From contig BOKV01000004.1 in assembly GCA_016861165.1 (NCBI GenBank), positions 62,001 through 126,000 on the forward strand: a DNA stretch of 64,000 bases. The letters are read 5' to 3'. Origin of the DNA: Alphaproteobacteria bacterium. Its GTDB lineage: Bacteria; Pseudomonadota; Alphaproteobacteria; Rhizobiales; Rhizobiaceae. The translations under genes were made by a program, and so were the position numbers. Position 1 is the stretch's first letter. The number at the start of each line of letters is the position of its first letter. Below the pieces are notes generated by a model. It saw only the letters and a program-made list of their open reading frames with translations, was not told the origin of the DNA and ran no database searches. Shown here in pieces: positions 41,467 to 51,293 of this stretch.

Positions 41467-42342
41467 ATGGACGAGCAGGTCCCCCAGCACTGGTCGCGCA
41501 TCGTCGCCGCTGATCTGCGCCAGGCCTCGCGCCGCGCCGGCGAGCTGACGGTTGTGGGCGGTCGGCTGGCGGGGCGCTGGTGGCGCGATGTCGCCGCGTG
41601 GTTCCGCTTCGTCCATCGCCGCAAGACCGACACCCGCCACGCCATCTTTCCCGGCGCGCTGCGCTCAGCCGAAATCCTCGCCGTGTTCTGCTCGCTGGTG
41701 CTGGGGCTGGTACTGATCGCCGACACGCTGTTCCTGACGCTGCTCAACCAGCGCGACGCGGCAACCGTGGCGCTCTTCGCCCATCTGACCCGGCTGGGCG
41801 ACTCGGCCTGGATTCTCTATCTGACCGGCACGCTGGTGCTGGCGATCTCGCTCTACCCCGCCCGCCGGCTCAAGCGCCAGCGGCGGGTGTGGATGCACGG
41901 CCTGCTGCTGGTCGCCTACTACCTGTTCACCACCGTCGCCTTTTCGGGACTCATCACCAATCTCGTCAAGAACCTGATCGGGCGGGCGCGGCCGCAATTC
42001 GTGCCCGAGGGCATGGTCTGGCTGAGCCGGCCGTTTGCCGACAATTACGCGTTCGCCGGCTTCCCCTCCGGCCATGCCACGACCGCCGGCGCGTTCTGCG
42101 TCGCGCTCGCCCTGCTCGTGCCGCGGCTGCGCGTATTCATCGTGCTGGCGGGCATCTGGATCGCCGTGTCGCGGCCGGTGCTCGGCGTGCATTTCCCGTC
42201 CGACATTTTCGCCGGCTTCGTGTTCGGCGGCGCCTTCAGCTATTTCTACGCCCGTTCCTTTGCCCGGAAGCGGCTGCTGTTTGCCTTCCGCGCCGATGGC
42301 GGGCTGGAGCCACGGCCGCTCGCCCGCGGCCGGCGGCCATGA
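41467..42342 (+). CDS. PAP2-family membrane phosphatase
   Basis: 291 residues with about five to six membrane helices and the three PAP2 phosphatase motifs: [17 protein letters not shown] and [12 protein letters not shown]. Enzymes of this class dephosphorylate lipid phosphates such as phosphatidate or undecaprenyl pyrophosphate. The N-terminal 60 residues are cytoplasmic and basic. An ATG at 41437 is an alternative start; neither has a strong ribosome site. Its stop overlaps the murI ATG (ATGA), so a link to cell-wall lipid recycling is plausible. Confidence 0.88.
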   Translation: MDEQVPQHWSRIVAADLRQASRRAGELTVVGGRLAGRWWRDVAAWFRFVHRRKTDTRHAIFPGALRSAEILAVFCSLVLGLVLIADTLFLTLLNQRDAATVALFAHLTRLGDSAWILYLTGTLVLAISLYPARRLKRQRRVWMHGLLLVAYYLFTTVAFSGLITNLVKNLIGRARPQFVPEGMVWLSRPFADNYAFAGFPSGHATTAGAFCVALALLVPRLRVFIVLAGIWIAVSRPVLGVHFPSDIFAGFVFGGAFSYFYARSFARKRLLFAFRADGGLEPRPLARGRRP

Positions 42343-43115
42343 GCATCCTCGTATTCGATTCGGGCATCGGCGGGCTCACCGTGCTGCGCGAGGCGCGGGT
42401 GCTGATGCCCGACCGGCGCTTCGTCTATGTCGCCGACGACGCCGCCTTTCCCTATGGGGACTGGGAGGAAGCGGCACTGCGCGAACGCATCGTCGGCCAG
42501 TTCGCCGGCCTGATCGACCGCCATGCTCCCGAACTGGTCGTCCTCGCCTGCAACACCGCCTCGACCCTGGCGCTCGCCGAACTGCGCGCCGCCTTTGCGG
42601 ACACGTCCTTCGTCGGCACCGTTCCGGCGATCAAGCCGGCCGCCGAGCGCACCCGCTCCGGCCTGGTGTCGGTGCTGGCGACGCCCGGCACGGTCAGGCG
42701 GGAATACACGCGCGAGCTCATCCGTTCCTTCGCCAGCCGCTGCCACGTCCGCCTCGTCGGCTCGCGTCATCTGGCGCGGCTGGCCGAGGCCCATATCCGC
42801 GGCGAGGCCATCGCCGACGCCGACATCCGGGCCGAGATCGAGCCCTGCTTCGTCAAGGGCGAGGGCGGCCGGCGCACCGATATCGTCGTGCTCGCCTGCA
42901 CGCATTACCCGTTTCTGGCCAATGTGTTCCGCCGGCTGGCGCCTTGGCCGGTCGACTGGCTCGACCCGGCCGAGGCGATCGCGCGGCGCGCGCTCAGCCT
43001 GGCCGGCGCCGAACACCCGCCGCAGGCGGGCGACGACGTCGCCGTCTTCACTTCCGGGGCGCCCGATTTCGCCACCGCGCGGCTGATGGCCGGCTTCGGG
43101 CTGAAGATCGTCTGA
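42339..43115 (+). CDS. murI: Glutamate racemase
   Basis: Makes D-glutamate for peptidoglycan. 258 residues with the two catalytic cysteine motifs: ACNTAST (first half) and ACTHYPFL (second half), plus [15 protein letters not shown] at the start and ADDAAFPYG. Translationally coupled to the PAP2 gene by an ATGA overlap. Confidence 0.94.
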   Translation: MSILVFDSGIGGLTVLREARVLMPDRRFVYVADDAAFPYGDWEEAALRERIVGQFAGLIDRHAPELVVLACNTASTLALAELRAAFADTSFVGTVPAIKPAAERTRSGLVSVLATPGTVRREYTRELIRSFASRCHVRLVGSRHLARLAEAHIRGEAIADADIRAEIEPCFVKGEGGRRTDIVVLACTHYPFLANVFRRLAPWPVDWLDPAEAIARRALSLAGAEHPPQAGDDVAVFTSGAPDFATARLMAGFGLKIV

Positions 43116-43254
43116 AGGCGCCCGCTACGGGCATTTGCCGCCCGATCCAGCGAAAATCCGACATGTGCTTGGCGACACAGACAGTCCGGCATCGCCGTCA
43201 TAGATTGAGGGCGTAGGAGACGGGGTTCGTCCAAGGCTTGAAGGGAGAGCCGTC

Positions 43255-43380
43255 ATGGAAAACGACCTGTACGACCAGGACTTCATTCCCGCGCACCGGC
43301 GCGCGCTGACGCAGGCCGACCTGCGCATCACCATGCTGATGGCGATCGTCGCCGTCGTGCTGGTCAACCTGGTGTTCTGA
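43255..43380 (+). CDS. 41-residue single-pass membrane protein
   Basis: A short gene with a good ribosome site (AAGGGAGAG, 5 bases before ATG). The N-terminal half is charged (MENDLYDQDFIPAHRRALTQ) and the C-terminal half is a membrane helix (about residues 26-41, rich in Met, Val, Ala and Leu) that ends at the stop. This is the shape of small tail-anchored regulatory peptides. I do not recognise a family. Confidence 0.65.
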   Translation: MENDLYDQDFIPAHRRALTQADLRITMLMAIVAVVLVNLVF

Positions 43381-43510
43381 CCGCGATCGGCGGGCGGTGG
43401 CGTCCGTCACCCGGGCCGCCATGGCCCATGGCGCGAGCCCCGCAGCGGGCCGAAGCGGCCGGCAAAACCAATTGACTTCCAGAGCGCAATATCCTAATCG
43501 ACACGCGGTT

Positions 43511-43537
43511 CCGGGCCGGTTGGGCCCGGTTCTTTTT
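43511..43537 (+). terminator. Intrinsic terminator ahead of rpsD
   Basis: CCGGGCC (43511-43517), 5-base loop, GGCCCGG (43523-43529), then TTCTTTTTT. It ends transcription from murI and the small membrane gene, or acts as an attenuator if the rpsD promoter lies before it. A TTGACT hexamer at 43472 has no good -10 at 17 bases. The rest of the 293-base gap up to rpsD shows no gene. Confidence 0.8.
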
Positions 43538-43673
43538 TGACGTGTCCCGTGGCCTCGACCGCAAGACGTGCGCGGACCGGCCTGTCGGCTCCCTGAAATG
43601 GCGAGCAGAGGAGGGCGCGTTTCCTTCAACCGCTGTGTGAACGGCGGTCTGCAACAGTTTGAAAGGAAATGCG

Positions 43674-44291
43674 ATGAGCAAGCGTAGCGCATCCAAGTAC
43701 AAGATCGATCGCCGCATGGGCGAGAACATCTGGGGCCGCCCGAAATCGCCGGTCAACCGGCGCGAGTTCGGCCCTGGCCAGCACGGCCAGCGCCGCCGCA
43801 CCAAGCTGTCGGACTTCGGCGTCCAGCTGCGCGCCAAGCAGAAGCTGAAGGGCTATTACGGCAACATCAACGAGAAGCAGTTCCGCAAGGTCTACGAGGA
43901 GGCCTCGCGCCAGAAGGGCGACACCTCCGAGAACCTGATCGGCCTCTTGGAGAGCCGGCTCGACGCCATCGTCTACCGCGCCAAGTTCGTGCCGACGGTG
44001 TTCGCCGCCCGCCAGTTCGTCAATCACGGCCATGTCAACGTCAACGGCCGCCGCGTCAACATCGCCTCCTATCGGTGCAAGCCGGGCGATGTCGTCGAGG
44101 TGCGCGAGAAGTCCAAGCAGTCGATCTCGGTGCTCGAATCGGTCGGGCTGGCCGAGCGCGACGTGCCCGACTATGTCGATGTCGACCACACCAAGATGGT
44201 GGCGACCTTCACCCGGCGCCCGGCGCTGTCCGACGTGCCCTACGCGGTGCAGATGGAGCCCAATCTGGTCGTCGAGTTCTACTCGCGCTGA
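43674..44291 (+). CDS. rpsD: 30S ribosomal protein S4
   Basis: Primary 16S rRNA-binding protein of the small subunit. 205 residues. N-terminal [18 protein letters not shown] in the alphaproteobacterial form (no zinc cysteines), [20 protein letters not shown], and an S4 RNA-binding domain (about 95-160) with [20 protein letters not shown]. It lies alone rather than in the alpha operon, as in other Rhizobiales. GAAAGGAA precedes the ATG. Confidence 0.98.
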   Translation: MSKRSASKYKIDRRMGENIWGRPKSPVNRREFGPGQHGQRRRTKLSDFGVQLRAKQKLKGYYGNINEKQFRKVYEEASRQKGDTSENLIGLLESRLDAIVYRAKFVPTVFAARQFVNHGHVNVNGRRVNIASYRCKPGDVVEVREKSKQSISVLESVGLAERDVPDYVDVDHTKMVATFTRRPALSDVPYAVQMEPNLVVEFYSR

Positions 44292-44311
44292 CCCTTTCTG
44301 TTCCGACGCGC

Positions 44312-44344
44312 AACGCCCGGCCGATCGGCCGGGCGTTTTGCTTT
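44312..44344 (+). terminator. rpsD terminator
   Basis: A near-perfect hairpin AACGCCCGGCCG/CGGCCGGGCGTT with a 2-base loop region, followed by TTGCTTTT, 20 bases after the rpsD stop. One of the clearest intrinsic terminators in the window. Confidence 0.88.
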
Positions 44345-44373
44345 TGACGCCGGGCTCGGCTATGTGCAGGCCC

Positions 44374-45288
44374 ATGAGCGTCGATGTGGAAATGCAAGCC
44401 GCGCCGCGCGAGGACTGCCATCCTCTGTTCCGCGACGCGCCGGCGGGCGTCGAGTTCGGCAAGCTGAGGAAGCGGCTGCTGCGCAATGTGCGCCAGGCGC
44501 TCGACGATTTCGCCATGGTCGTTCCGGGCGGGCGCTGGCTGGTGGCGGTCTCGGGCGGCAAGGATTCCTACGGCCTGCTGGCGCTGCTGCTCGACCTCAG
44601 ATGGCGCGGCCTGCTGCCGGTCGAGCTCATCGCCTGCAATCTCGACCAGGGCCAGCCCGGCTTTCCGAGACACGTATTGCCCGACTTCCTCGCCCGCCTC
44701 GGCGTCGAACACCGCATCGAATATCAGGACACCTATTCGGTGGTGACCTCGAAACTCCCCGACAGCGCCACCTACTGCTCGCTGTGCTCGCGCCTCAGGC
44801 GCGGCCATCTCTACCGCATCGCCCGCGAGGAGGGCTGTTCGACGCTGGTGCTGGGGCACCATCGCGAGGACCTGCTCGAGACCTTCTTCATGAACCTGTT
44901 CCATGGCGGCCGGCTGGCGGCGATGGCACCGAAACTGGTCAATGACGAGGGCGACCTCATGGTGTGCCGGCCGCTCGCCTATTGCGCCGAGGCCGACCTG
45001 GCAAGGCTGGCCGCCGCGCTCGCCGTCCCGATCATCCCCTGCGACCTGTGCGGCAGCCAGGACGGGTTGCAGCGCAACGCCATGAAGGCCTGGCTCGCCG
45101 AGATCGAGGCGCGCATGCCCGGCCGCAAGGACACCATGATCCGCGCGCTCGCCCATGTGCGGCCAAGCCACCTGCTCGACCGCGGCCTGTTCGATTTCGC
45201 GGGGCTGCGGGCGGAATGGTCCGCGGACTTGCCTGAGGCTGCCGATCGGCCTACCACTATAGCGGGGCGGCAGGCAGGCAAGTCATGA
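44374..45288 (+). CDS. ttcA: tRNA 2-thiocytidine biosynthesis protein TtcA
   Basis: Thiolates cytidine 32 of tRNAs, using ATP and an oxygen-sensitive Fe-S cluster. 304 residues. PP-loop [12 protein letters not shown], CxxC motifs [11 protein letters not shown] and CDLCGSQDG that bind the cluster, and [17 protein letters not shown] are all present. A depends-on-SUF client in the same window. An ATG at 44362 is also in frame. The stop overlaps the next gene by ATGA. Confidence 0.93.
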   Translation: MSVDVEMQAAPREDCHPLFRDAPAGVEFGKLRKRLLRNVRQALDDFAMVVPGGRWLVAVSGGKDSYGLLALLLDLRWRGLLPVELIACNLDQGQPGFPRHVLPDFLARLGVEHRIEYQDTYSVVTSKLPDSATYCSLCSRLRRGHLYRIAREEGCSTLVLGHHREDLLETFFMNLFHGGRLAAMAPKLVNDEGDLMVCRPLAYCAEADLARLAAALAVPIIPCDLCGSQDGLQRNAMKAWLAEIEARMPGRKDTMIRALAHVRPSHLLDRGLFDFAGLRAEWSADLPEAADRPTTIAGRQAGKS

Positions 45289-46838
45289 GCGATTGGGGAC
45301 GCAGCGACGGGCCGGCGGCGCGCCGGCGTTCACCCTGGCCGTTCAGCCTCGGTCTCGTCGTCGGCGTGGCCGCGATGGCGGCACTGGTGTTCTTCCGCTT
45401 CGCCGACGTGCAGCAGTTCCTTGGCGCCGGTGGCACCGAGGTCGCCCGCCTGCAGGCCCGCGTCGCCGACCTCGAGGCGCGGCTTGAGCGGGCGCGAAGC
45501 GGCGGTTCCGAGGCGGATGCGGCGCAGGAGGTGGAGCGGCTGCGGGCGAATCTGCGCACCGCCGAGGAGGTCACCACCCAGCTCCAGACCCAGTATGACG
45601 AGGCGGTCAACCGCGACATCCCGGCGCTGAAGGCCGAGATCGACCGGCGCGAGGAGGCGCTGAAGGCCTTCGACGCCGAGATCGCCCGCCTGTCGCGCGT
45701 CGAGGAGGAACTGAAGAAACGCCTGGACGAGGCGGCTAACAGCGGCGCTGGCCAGCAGGAACTGCAGTCGCTGCGCGACCAGGTGCGCCAGCGCGACGAG
45801 GTGCTCAAGCAGCTCGATGCCGAGGTGACCCGGCTTTCGGCGCTGGAGCGGGAACTGGAGACGCTTCGTCAGGAAGGCGACAAGGCCGCCGCCGACAGCG
45901 CGGCGCAGGAGGAACTGCGCCGGGAACTCGATGAGGCGCGCGAGAAGGCGGCATCGGCCGAGGCGCGGACCAGCGAACGCGACAGTGATCTTGCCCGGCT
46001 CAGGGGCGAACTCGCCGAGCGCGACGCGACGCTGGCAAGGCTCGACGCCGAAGTGGCGCGGCTTGCCTCGCTCGAACGCGAACTGGAGGCGCTGCGCAGG
46101 GAACGCAGCCAAGCCGGCGGCGACGGCGCCGAGACCCGCAAGGCGCTGCAGGAGGAACTCGACCGGGCACGGGCGCAGGCGGCGACGGCCACCGAGCAGA
46201 CCGCCCAGCGCCAGGCCGAGATCGACCGGCTGAAGGATGAACTGGCCCGGCGCGACCAAGTGCTGAAAGAGCTCGACGCCGAGGTGACCCGCCTTGCCGC
46301 CTTGGAGGCGGAACTCAAGGTGGCGCGCGGCGAGATCGCCGAACTGAAAGCGGCCACCGCCGCCTCGGGTGAGCGGCAGGCGAGGATCGCGGCGCTCGAA
46401 GCCGAATTGCGCGGCGTTCAGGACCAGTTGGCGCGCGCCGGGGCCGAGCACGGGCAGGCGCTTGCGGCAAGGGACGGACAACTGGCGCAGGCGCGCGCGG
46501 CACTGGCGGCGGCGCAGGCCGAGGTAACGCGCCTGCAAGGCGAAGTGGCCGCGCTGGCGGCGCCTGCCGAGCGCGAACCGGCCGCGGCGGCACAACCGGC
46601 GGCACCGGCCACCGCCGCGCCGGGGGCGCGCGAGGCGACGCCGCGCGATCCGCTGCTGGTGGCCAAGGCGATGAGCGAGGCGCACGGGCTCGAAAACCTC
46701 TCCAACCAGCAGCGCGACCAGCTCGCCACCGGCCTGATCGAGGGTGCCTGCGTGGCGCAGGTCCTGTCCGACGTGTTCGGCCGGGCGCCGGCGGTGGCGG
46801 TGCGCGATCTCATCACCGCGCTTGATTCGGACTGCTGA
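45285..46838 (+). CDS. Membrane-anchored long coiled-coil protein
   Basis: 517 residues: a cytoplasmic start, one membrane helix (about 20-38, [20 protein letters not shown]), then about 370 residues of heptad-rich coiled coil and a C-terminal domain (about 455-517) with [24 protein letters not shown]. The coil has a repeated block reading R-D-x-V/T-L-x-x-L-D-A-E-V-x-R-L-x-x-L-E, seen near residues 165, 243 and 323. The spacing suggests internal duplication of about 78 residues. Coupled to ttcA by ATGA. Function unknown; a structural envelope role is a guess. Confidence 0.75.
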   Translation: MSDWGRSDGPAARRRSPWPFSLGLVVGVAAMAALVFFRFADVQQFLGAGGTEVARLQARVADLEARLERARSGGSEADAAQEVERLRANLRTAEEVTTQLQTQYDEAVNRDIPALKAEIDRREEALKAFDAEIARLSRVEEELKKRLDEAANSGAGQQELQSLRDQVRQRDEVLKQLDAEVTRLSALERELETLRQEGDKAAADSAAQEELRRELDEAREKAASAEARTSERDSDLARLRGELAERDATLARLDAEVARLASLERELEALRRERSQAGGDGAETRKALQEELDRARAQAATATEQTAQRQAEIDRLKDELARRDQVLKELDAEVTRLAALEAELKVARGEIAELKAATAASGERQARIAALEAELRGVQDQLARAGAEHGQALAARDGQLAQARAALAAAQAEVTRLQGEVAALAAPAEREPAAAAQPAAPATAAPGAREATPRDPLLVAKAMSEAHGLENLSNQQRDQLATGLIEGACVAQVLSDVFGRAPAVAVRDLITALDSDC

Positions 46839-46962
46839 CAGATCGCTGGCAGCAGGCGCCGCGCGCGCCAGCCGCCAAGCCCTGCCAGGCCCTTGTCTTT
46901 TGCCCGCCGCCGGCCCATGCCGTGACCGCCAGACCCGCCCCCCAACCGCAGTGAGTGCATCC

Positions 46963-48171
46963 ATGCCGCAAATGTCGAAGCGCCTCGTTTCGGTGACCCC
47001 GGCCGGTCGGACCGGCTGGGAGGTCCACTTCCTGGCGGAGGCGCGCCGCGCCGCCGGCGCGGACGTGATCATGTGCTCGATCGGCGACCACGATTTCCCG
47101 ACGCCCGAGCCGTCGGTCGAGGCCTGCGTGGCGGCCGTGCGCGCCGGCCACCACCACTACACCGGCCTTGCCGGTCGCAGCGACCTCCTCGCCGCGATGG
47201 CCCGCGCCTCGCAGCGCTCGACCGGCGTGGCGACGACGGTCGACAACGTCATCGCCACGGTCGGCGGCCAGGGCGCGCTGTTTGCCGCCGTCCAGGCGGC
47301 GTCCGACCCCGGCGACCACGCCATCGTCGTCGGCCCCTATTATGCGACCTATCCCGGCACGTTCAGCCTGTCGGGCGTCGACCACACCGTGGTCGAGGCG
47401 CGTGCCGAGGACGACTTCCAGCCGGAGCGGGCCGCGCTCGAAGCGGCGCTGCGGCCCGGCACGCGCCTCATCCTGATCAATTCGCCGAACAACCCGACCG
47501 GCGCCGTCTATGCCCGCCAAACCTTGGAAGCGATCGCCGCGTTCTGCCGTGACAACGATCTGTGGCTCGTCTCCGACGAGGTCTACTGGACGCACACCGG
47601 AGCGGCCGGCCGGCACCTGTCGCCGCTGGCGCTGCCGGACATGGAGGAGCGCACGCTGGTCGTCAACTCGGTGTCGAAGAGCCATGCCATGACCGGCTGG
47701 CGCGTCGGCTGGCTGCGCGGCCCGGCGCCGGTGATTCGCCGGCTGGCCGGCTTCAACCTCGTCGTGACCTACGGCATCGGCGACTTCGTCAGCCGCGCCG
47801 TGGCCGAGGCGCTGGACAATGACTGGGGAGTGGCCGAGGTCACCGCCACCTATGAGCGCCGCCGCGCGATGATGATCGAGGCGCTGGCGCAGCTCGACGG
47901 CGTCGTCGTGCGCGGCTCGTGCGGCGGCATCTATGTGATGCTCGACGTGCGCGCCATCGAGGCGGACGGCGAGCGTTTCGCCCTGCAACTGCTCGAAGCC
48001 GAGAACGTCGCCGTCATGCCCGGCGAAAGCTTCGGTCGGGCCGCGACCGGCCATGTCCGCATCTCGCTGTGCCAGCCTGACCCGGTGCTGGCCGAGGCGG
48101 CGGCGCGGATCGCGCGCTTCATCACCAACCATGGCTCGCTGCGCAAGCGGGCGGCAGGAGGAACGTCATGA
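46963..48171 (+). CDS. Pyridoxal-phosphate-dependent aminotransferase, class I/II
   Basis: 402 residues, fold-type I. INSPNNPTGAVY binds the cofactor, NSVSKSHAMTGWRVGW carries the Schiff-base lysine (Lys239), and GHVRISLCQ contains the substrate-carboxylate Arg. ATG 46963 or 46972 could start it; neither has a strong site. It overlaps the following PEP-mutase-family gene by ATGA, so the two probably act in one pathway, for example on an oxo-acid. The substrate is not readable. Confidence 0.87.
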   Translation: MPQMSKRLVSVTPAGRTGWEVHFLAEARRAAGADVIMCSIGDHDFPTPEPSVEACVAAVRAGHHHYTGLAGRSDLLAAMARASQRSTGVATTVDNVIATVGGQGALFAAVQAASDPGDHAIVVGPYYATYPGTFSLSGVDHTVVEARAEDDFQPERAALEAALRPGTRLILINSPNNPTGAVYARQTLEAIAAFCRDNDLWLVSDEVYWTHTGAAGRHLSPLALPDMEERTLVVNSVSKSHAMTGWRVGWLRGPAPVIRRLAGFNLVVTYGIGDFVSRAVAEALDNDWGVAEVTATYERRRAMMIEALAQLDGVVVRGSCGGIYVMLDVRAIEADGERFALQLLEAENVAVMPGESFGRAATGHVRISLCQPDPVLAEAAARIARFITNHGSLRKRAAGGTS

Positions 48172-49004
48172 TCTCGCTCAGCCAGCGCCACCGCGATTTC
48201 TGGCAACTGCACCAGTCGGGCTGTTTCGTCATCCCCAACCCGTGGGACGTCGGCTCGGCGCGGATGATGGCTGCACTCGGAGCGCGGGCGCTCGCCACCA
48301 CCAGCGCCGGCTTCGCCTTCACGCTCGGGCGTCCGGACATGGGCCATGTCAGCCGCGACGAGGCACTGGCGCATGCGCAGGCGATCGTGGCGGCGACGCC
48401 GTTGCCGGTCTCCGGCGATTTCGAGAACGGCTTCGCCGACGACGCGGCCAGGGTCGCCGAGACGATCCGCCTTGCCCGCGAGGCCGGCCTGTCGGGCTGC
48501 TCGATCGAGGATACCCGCATGGTCGAGGGCAATCCGGCCTATCGCTTCGACCTCGCGGTGGAGCGCATCGGCGCCGCGGCCGAGGCGGCGCGTTCGCTCG
48601 CCGACCCGTTCGTGCTGTGCGCGCGGGCCGACGGGCTGATGAACGGCACCTATGATCTGGACGAGGCGATCCGGCGCGTCCAGGCCTTCGACAAGGCCGG
48701 CGCCGACCTTGTCTATATCCCGATCCTGCCCGACGCGGCGGCACTGCGGCGCGTGGTCGGCACGGTGTCGAAGCCGGTCAACGCGCTCGCCGCCGGGCCA
48801 TTGGCCAGGCTGACGGTCGCCGAGATCGGCGCGGCCGGAGCGCGACGCATCTCGGTTGGCTCGCAGGTGGCGCGGCTGACCCACCGGGCGATCCGCGACT
48901 CGGTGCGCGAAATGCTCGACGACGGCTCGTTCGCCAGCTTCGGCAATTCGATCAGGGGCCCGGAAGTCGACGCGCTGCTGATCAAGGGGGCCGGCGGCGA
49001 TTGA
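48168..49004 (+). CDS. Isocitrate lyase/PEP mutase-family protein
   Basis: 278 residues, a TIM barrel of the ICL/PEPM superfamily: NPWDVGSARMMAALGARALATTSAGFAFTLG (substrate side), GDFENGFADD (metal-binding Asp/Glu), SIEDTRM and CARADG. The KKCGH-type loop of isocitrate lyase is missing; members like this cleave C-C or P-C bonds in various 2-hydroxy or oxo acids (oxaloacetate decarboxylase, methylisocitrate lyase relatives). Co-translated with the aminotransferase. Confidence 0.85.
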   Translation: MISLSQRHRDFWQLHQSGCFVIPNPWDVGSARMMAALGARALATTSAGFAFTLGRPDMGHVSRDEALAHAQAIVAATPLPVSGDFENGFADDAARVAETIRLAREAGLSGCSIEDTRMVEGNPAYRFDLAVERIGAAAEAARSLADPFVLCARADGLMNGTYDLDEAIRRVQAFDKAGADLVYIPILPDAAALRRVVGTVSKPVNALAAGPLARLTVAEIGAAGARRISVGSQVARLTHRAIRDSVREMLDDGSFASFGNSIRGPEVDALLIKGAGGD

Positions 49005-49025
49005 GCCAGGGCGGGGCCCGGGCCG

Positions 49026-49916
49026 TCACGGCCGGTCGCGCATCAGCGGCGTGCGCCGCCACCAGCCGAAGCGCGCTTCCTCGCGCATGAAGGTGAACAG
49101 GCCGGAGGCGGCGACGACGCCAAGTCCGGCGAGGGCGAATGCGTCCGGCACCTCGCTGAAGAAGACGATGCCCAGCACGACCGCCCAGGCGATCTGGCTG
49201 TACTGGACCGGGGCGACGTGGTTGGCCGGGGCGAGCGTGGTCGCCACGATCAGCAGCGTGTGGCCGAAGCCGGAGAGGATGCCGACCGCCACCAGCGCCG
49301 CCATGAGCGGCGGCGTCGGCATGGTGAAGTTCGGCCACATCAGCACCAGGTTGGCGCCGAGTGCGTAGACGATCACCGTACCCATCAGCGTCGAACGGCG
49401 TTCCTTGCCGGCCAGCACGCGCAGCAGCACGATGGTGATGGCGCCGGTGACCGCCACGCCGATGCCGGCCAGATGGGCGAGACCGATCTCGCGGAAGCCC
49501 GGCTTGACCACCAGCAGGATGCCGCCGAAGCCGGCGACGACGGCCAGCCACCGGCGCCAGCCGACCGACTCGCGCAGCACGATGACCGACAGCACGGTGG
49601 TGAAGAAGGGTATGAGGAAGATCAGCGCATAGGCCTCGGCCAGCGGCAGGCGGGTGAAGGCGTAGACGCTCATGATCGCGCCGGCAACGCCGGCTATGGC
49701 GCGCAGGTGCACCAGCAGCGGCCGCTTCATCTCGAGGATCAGCCGCCAGCGCTCCTCCGACGGCTTGGCGAGGATGACCGGGATGGTCGAGAACAGCGTG
49801 ATGAAGAACACCATCTCGTATATGTCGACCCGGCCGCCGACATGCTTCACCAGCGCATCGCCGCAGGAGAAGCAGGCATAGGCGAGGAAGGCGACGAGGA
49901 TGCCCTTGGGCGGCAA
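49026..49916 (-). CDS. EamA/DMT-family transporter
   Basis: About 296 residues with ten predicted membrane helices in two EamA repeats: LVAFLAYACFSCGDALVKHVGG opens the first, and VAVTGAITIVLLRVLAG begins the second, with MPTPPLMAALVAVGILSGFGHTLLIVATTLAPA later. The frame is open to an ATG at 50033, but that adds 39 Arg-rich residues overlapping the upstream MFS gene by 62 bases. The TTG at 49916 (MPPKGILVAF) fits the family better. The substrate is unknown. Confidence 0.8.
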   Translation of the reverse strand: MPPKGILVAFLAYACFSCGDALVKHVGGRVDIYEMVFFITLFSTIPVILAKPSEERWRLILEMKRPLLVHLRAIAGVAGAIMSVYAFTRLPLAEAYALIFLIPFFTTVLSVIVLRESVGWRRWLAVVAGFGGILLVVKPGFREIGLAHLAGIGVAVTGAITIVLLRVLAGKERRSTLMGTVIVYALGANLVLMWPNFTMPTPPLMAALVAVGILSGFGHTLLIVATTLAPANHVAPVQYSQIAWAVVLGIVFFSEVPDAFALAGLGVVAASGLFTFMREEARFGWWRRTPLMRDRP

Positions 49917-49971
49917 GCGGCGGGTTCCGGGACGGAATCGGCTGGCACGATCGCGGCCGAACCAAGGTCCC

Positions 49972-51291
49972 CTAGCCGTTTTTCGCCGGCGGGCAAGCGG
50001 GATTTTGCGTCGCCTGCGATGCCGTCGGCGCATGGCTCGCGGGCGACCCGCCGGTCCCGCCCTCGGCCGCCTCGGGATTGACCAGCGCGGTGACGTTCGG
50101 CACCTGCGCGGTCATGATCTCGAAATTCTCCGTCTCGACCGCCGGCACCGGCTGCACCGCGCGCAACCGCAGCGCCGTGAAGGCGGCGTAGGCTAGCGCC
50201 AGCGCGATTACGAAATACATGAAGGCCTTCGGCCCCAGTACCGGGGTGGCCGCCGTCACCGTCAGCGGAAAGATGAAGGCGGCGACCGACCAGGCGATCA
50301 GCATCGCCGAGGCCAGCGGAACATAGTCGCCCGGCCCGGCGCGGTCGTTGGCGTGGGCGTTCGATACCGAGTAGATGGTCTCGGTGGCGCCGGCCCAGAT
50401 GGCGAAGACCAGCGCCACGGTGAGGAAGCTGCCGAGGCCGGCGGCCTGGGCCACGCTGGCCATGCCGGCGATGATCAGGCAGGCGAAGATCAGCACCAGC
50501 CGGCGGTCGATGCGGTCGGACAGGGCGCCGAGCGGATACTGGACACCGAGCATGCCGAGCTGCATGACGAACAGCAGCGTCGCCACCTCGCGCTGGCCGT
50601 AGCCGTTCTGGGCGGCATAGATCGGCGTGAAGCCCTGCACAAGCATCGACAGGCCGCCGGCCGCCATGACGCCGACCATGCCGACCGGCGAGGTGCGCCA
50701 CGCCTTGGCGATGTCGATGGTCACCCGCTCGGGCGGCGGCGGGTTGGGCAGCCGCGTCAGGCCGACGGGGAGTATGCCGAGCGCGGCGAACAGGATGGTG
50801 ATCAGCGGCGGCAGGTTGGCTTCGGCCGGTATCTGGCCGAACAGGAAGGCGCCCGAGCCCCAGCCGATGACATAGGCCATGTAGAAGAACGCCATGGCGC
50901 GGCCACGCCATTCGTTCTGGGCGGCATCATTGATCCAGCTCTGGGCGACGATGAACATGCCGTTCATGGCGACCCCGTAGAGCGCGCGCGAGGCGATCCA
51001 GGCGACCGGATGGACGCCCAGCGCGATGAGCCAGGCCGAGATGATGACCAGCGCGACGAAGCAGGCGAAGATGCGCGCGTGGCCGACGCGCCGGATCAGC
51101 GGGCCGGCGATCAGGCAGCCGGCGATGCCGCCGCCGGCCACGGCCGTCACCATCGAGCCGGCCACCCACGGAGCGTATTCGTCGCGGGTCAGCGCATAGG
51201 GCACATAGGCGAAGATGATGCCGCTGCCGATGGCATTCATCGTCATCGAGCCGATGATGGAGGAGACCGACAGGAGCGGCGGCGCGGCCAT
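49972..51291 (-). CDS. MFS transporter
   Basis: 439 residues with twelve membrane helices: SIIGSMTMNAIGSGIIFAYVPY (helix 1) and the loop motif LIAGPLIRRVGHARIF between helices 2 and 3, repeated as PLGALSDRIDRRLVLIF in the second half. The C-terminal tail (about 45 residues, Ala/Pro/Thr-rich, ending NPACPPAKNG) is longer than usual. It starts 2 bases after the choline-sulfatase stop, so it is very likely co-translated. It may import the sulfatase substrate or export a product (inference). Confidence 0.87.
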   Translation of the reverse strand: MAAPPLLSVSSIIGSMTMNAIGSGIIFAYVPYALTRDEYAPWVAGSMVTAVAGGGIAGCLIAGPLIRRVGHARIFACFVALVIISAWLIALGVHPVAWIASRALYGVAMNGMFIVAQSWINDAAQNEWRGRAMAFFYMAYVIGWGSGAFLFGQIPAEANLPPLITILFAALGILPVGLTRLPNPPPPERVTIDIAKAWRTSPVGMVGVMAAGGLSMLVQGFTPIYAAQNGYGQREVATLLFVMQLGMLGVQYPLGALSDRIDRRLVLIFACLIIAGMASVAQAAGLGSFLTVALVFAIWAGATETIYSVSNAHANDRAGPGDYVPLASAMLIAWSVAAFIFPLTVTAATPVLGPKAFMYFVIALALAYAAFTALRLRAVQPVPAVETENFEIMTAQVPNVTALVNPEAAEGGTGGSPASHAPTASQATQNPACPPAKNG

Positions 51292-51293
51292 GC

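Noticed and set aside
43472..43500. TTGACT plus TAATCG as rpsD promoter
   Set aside because: The -35 is good but the -10 matches only two of six bases at 17-base spacing, and a terminator follows at once.
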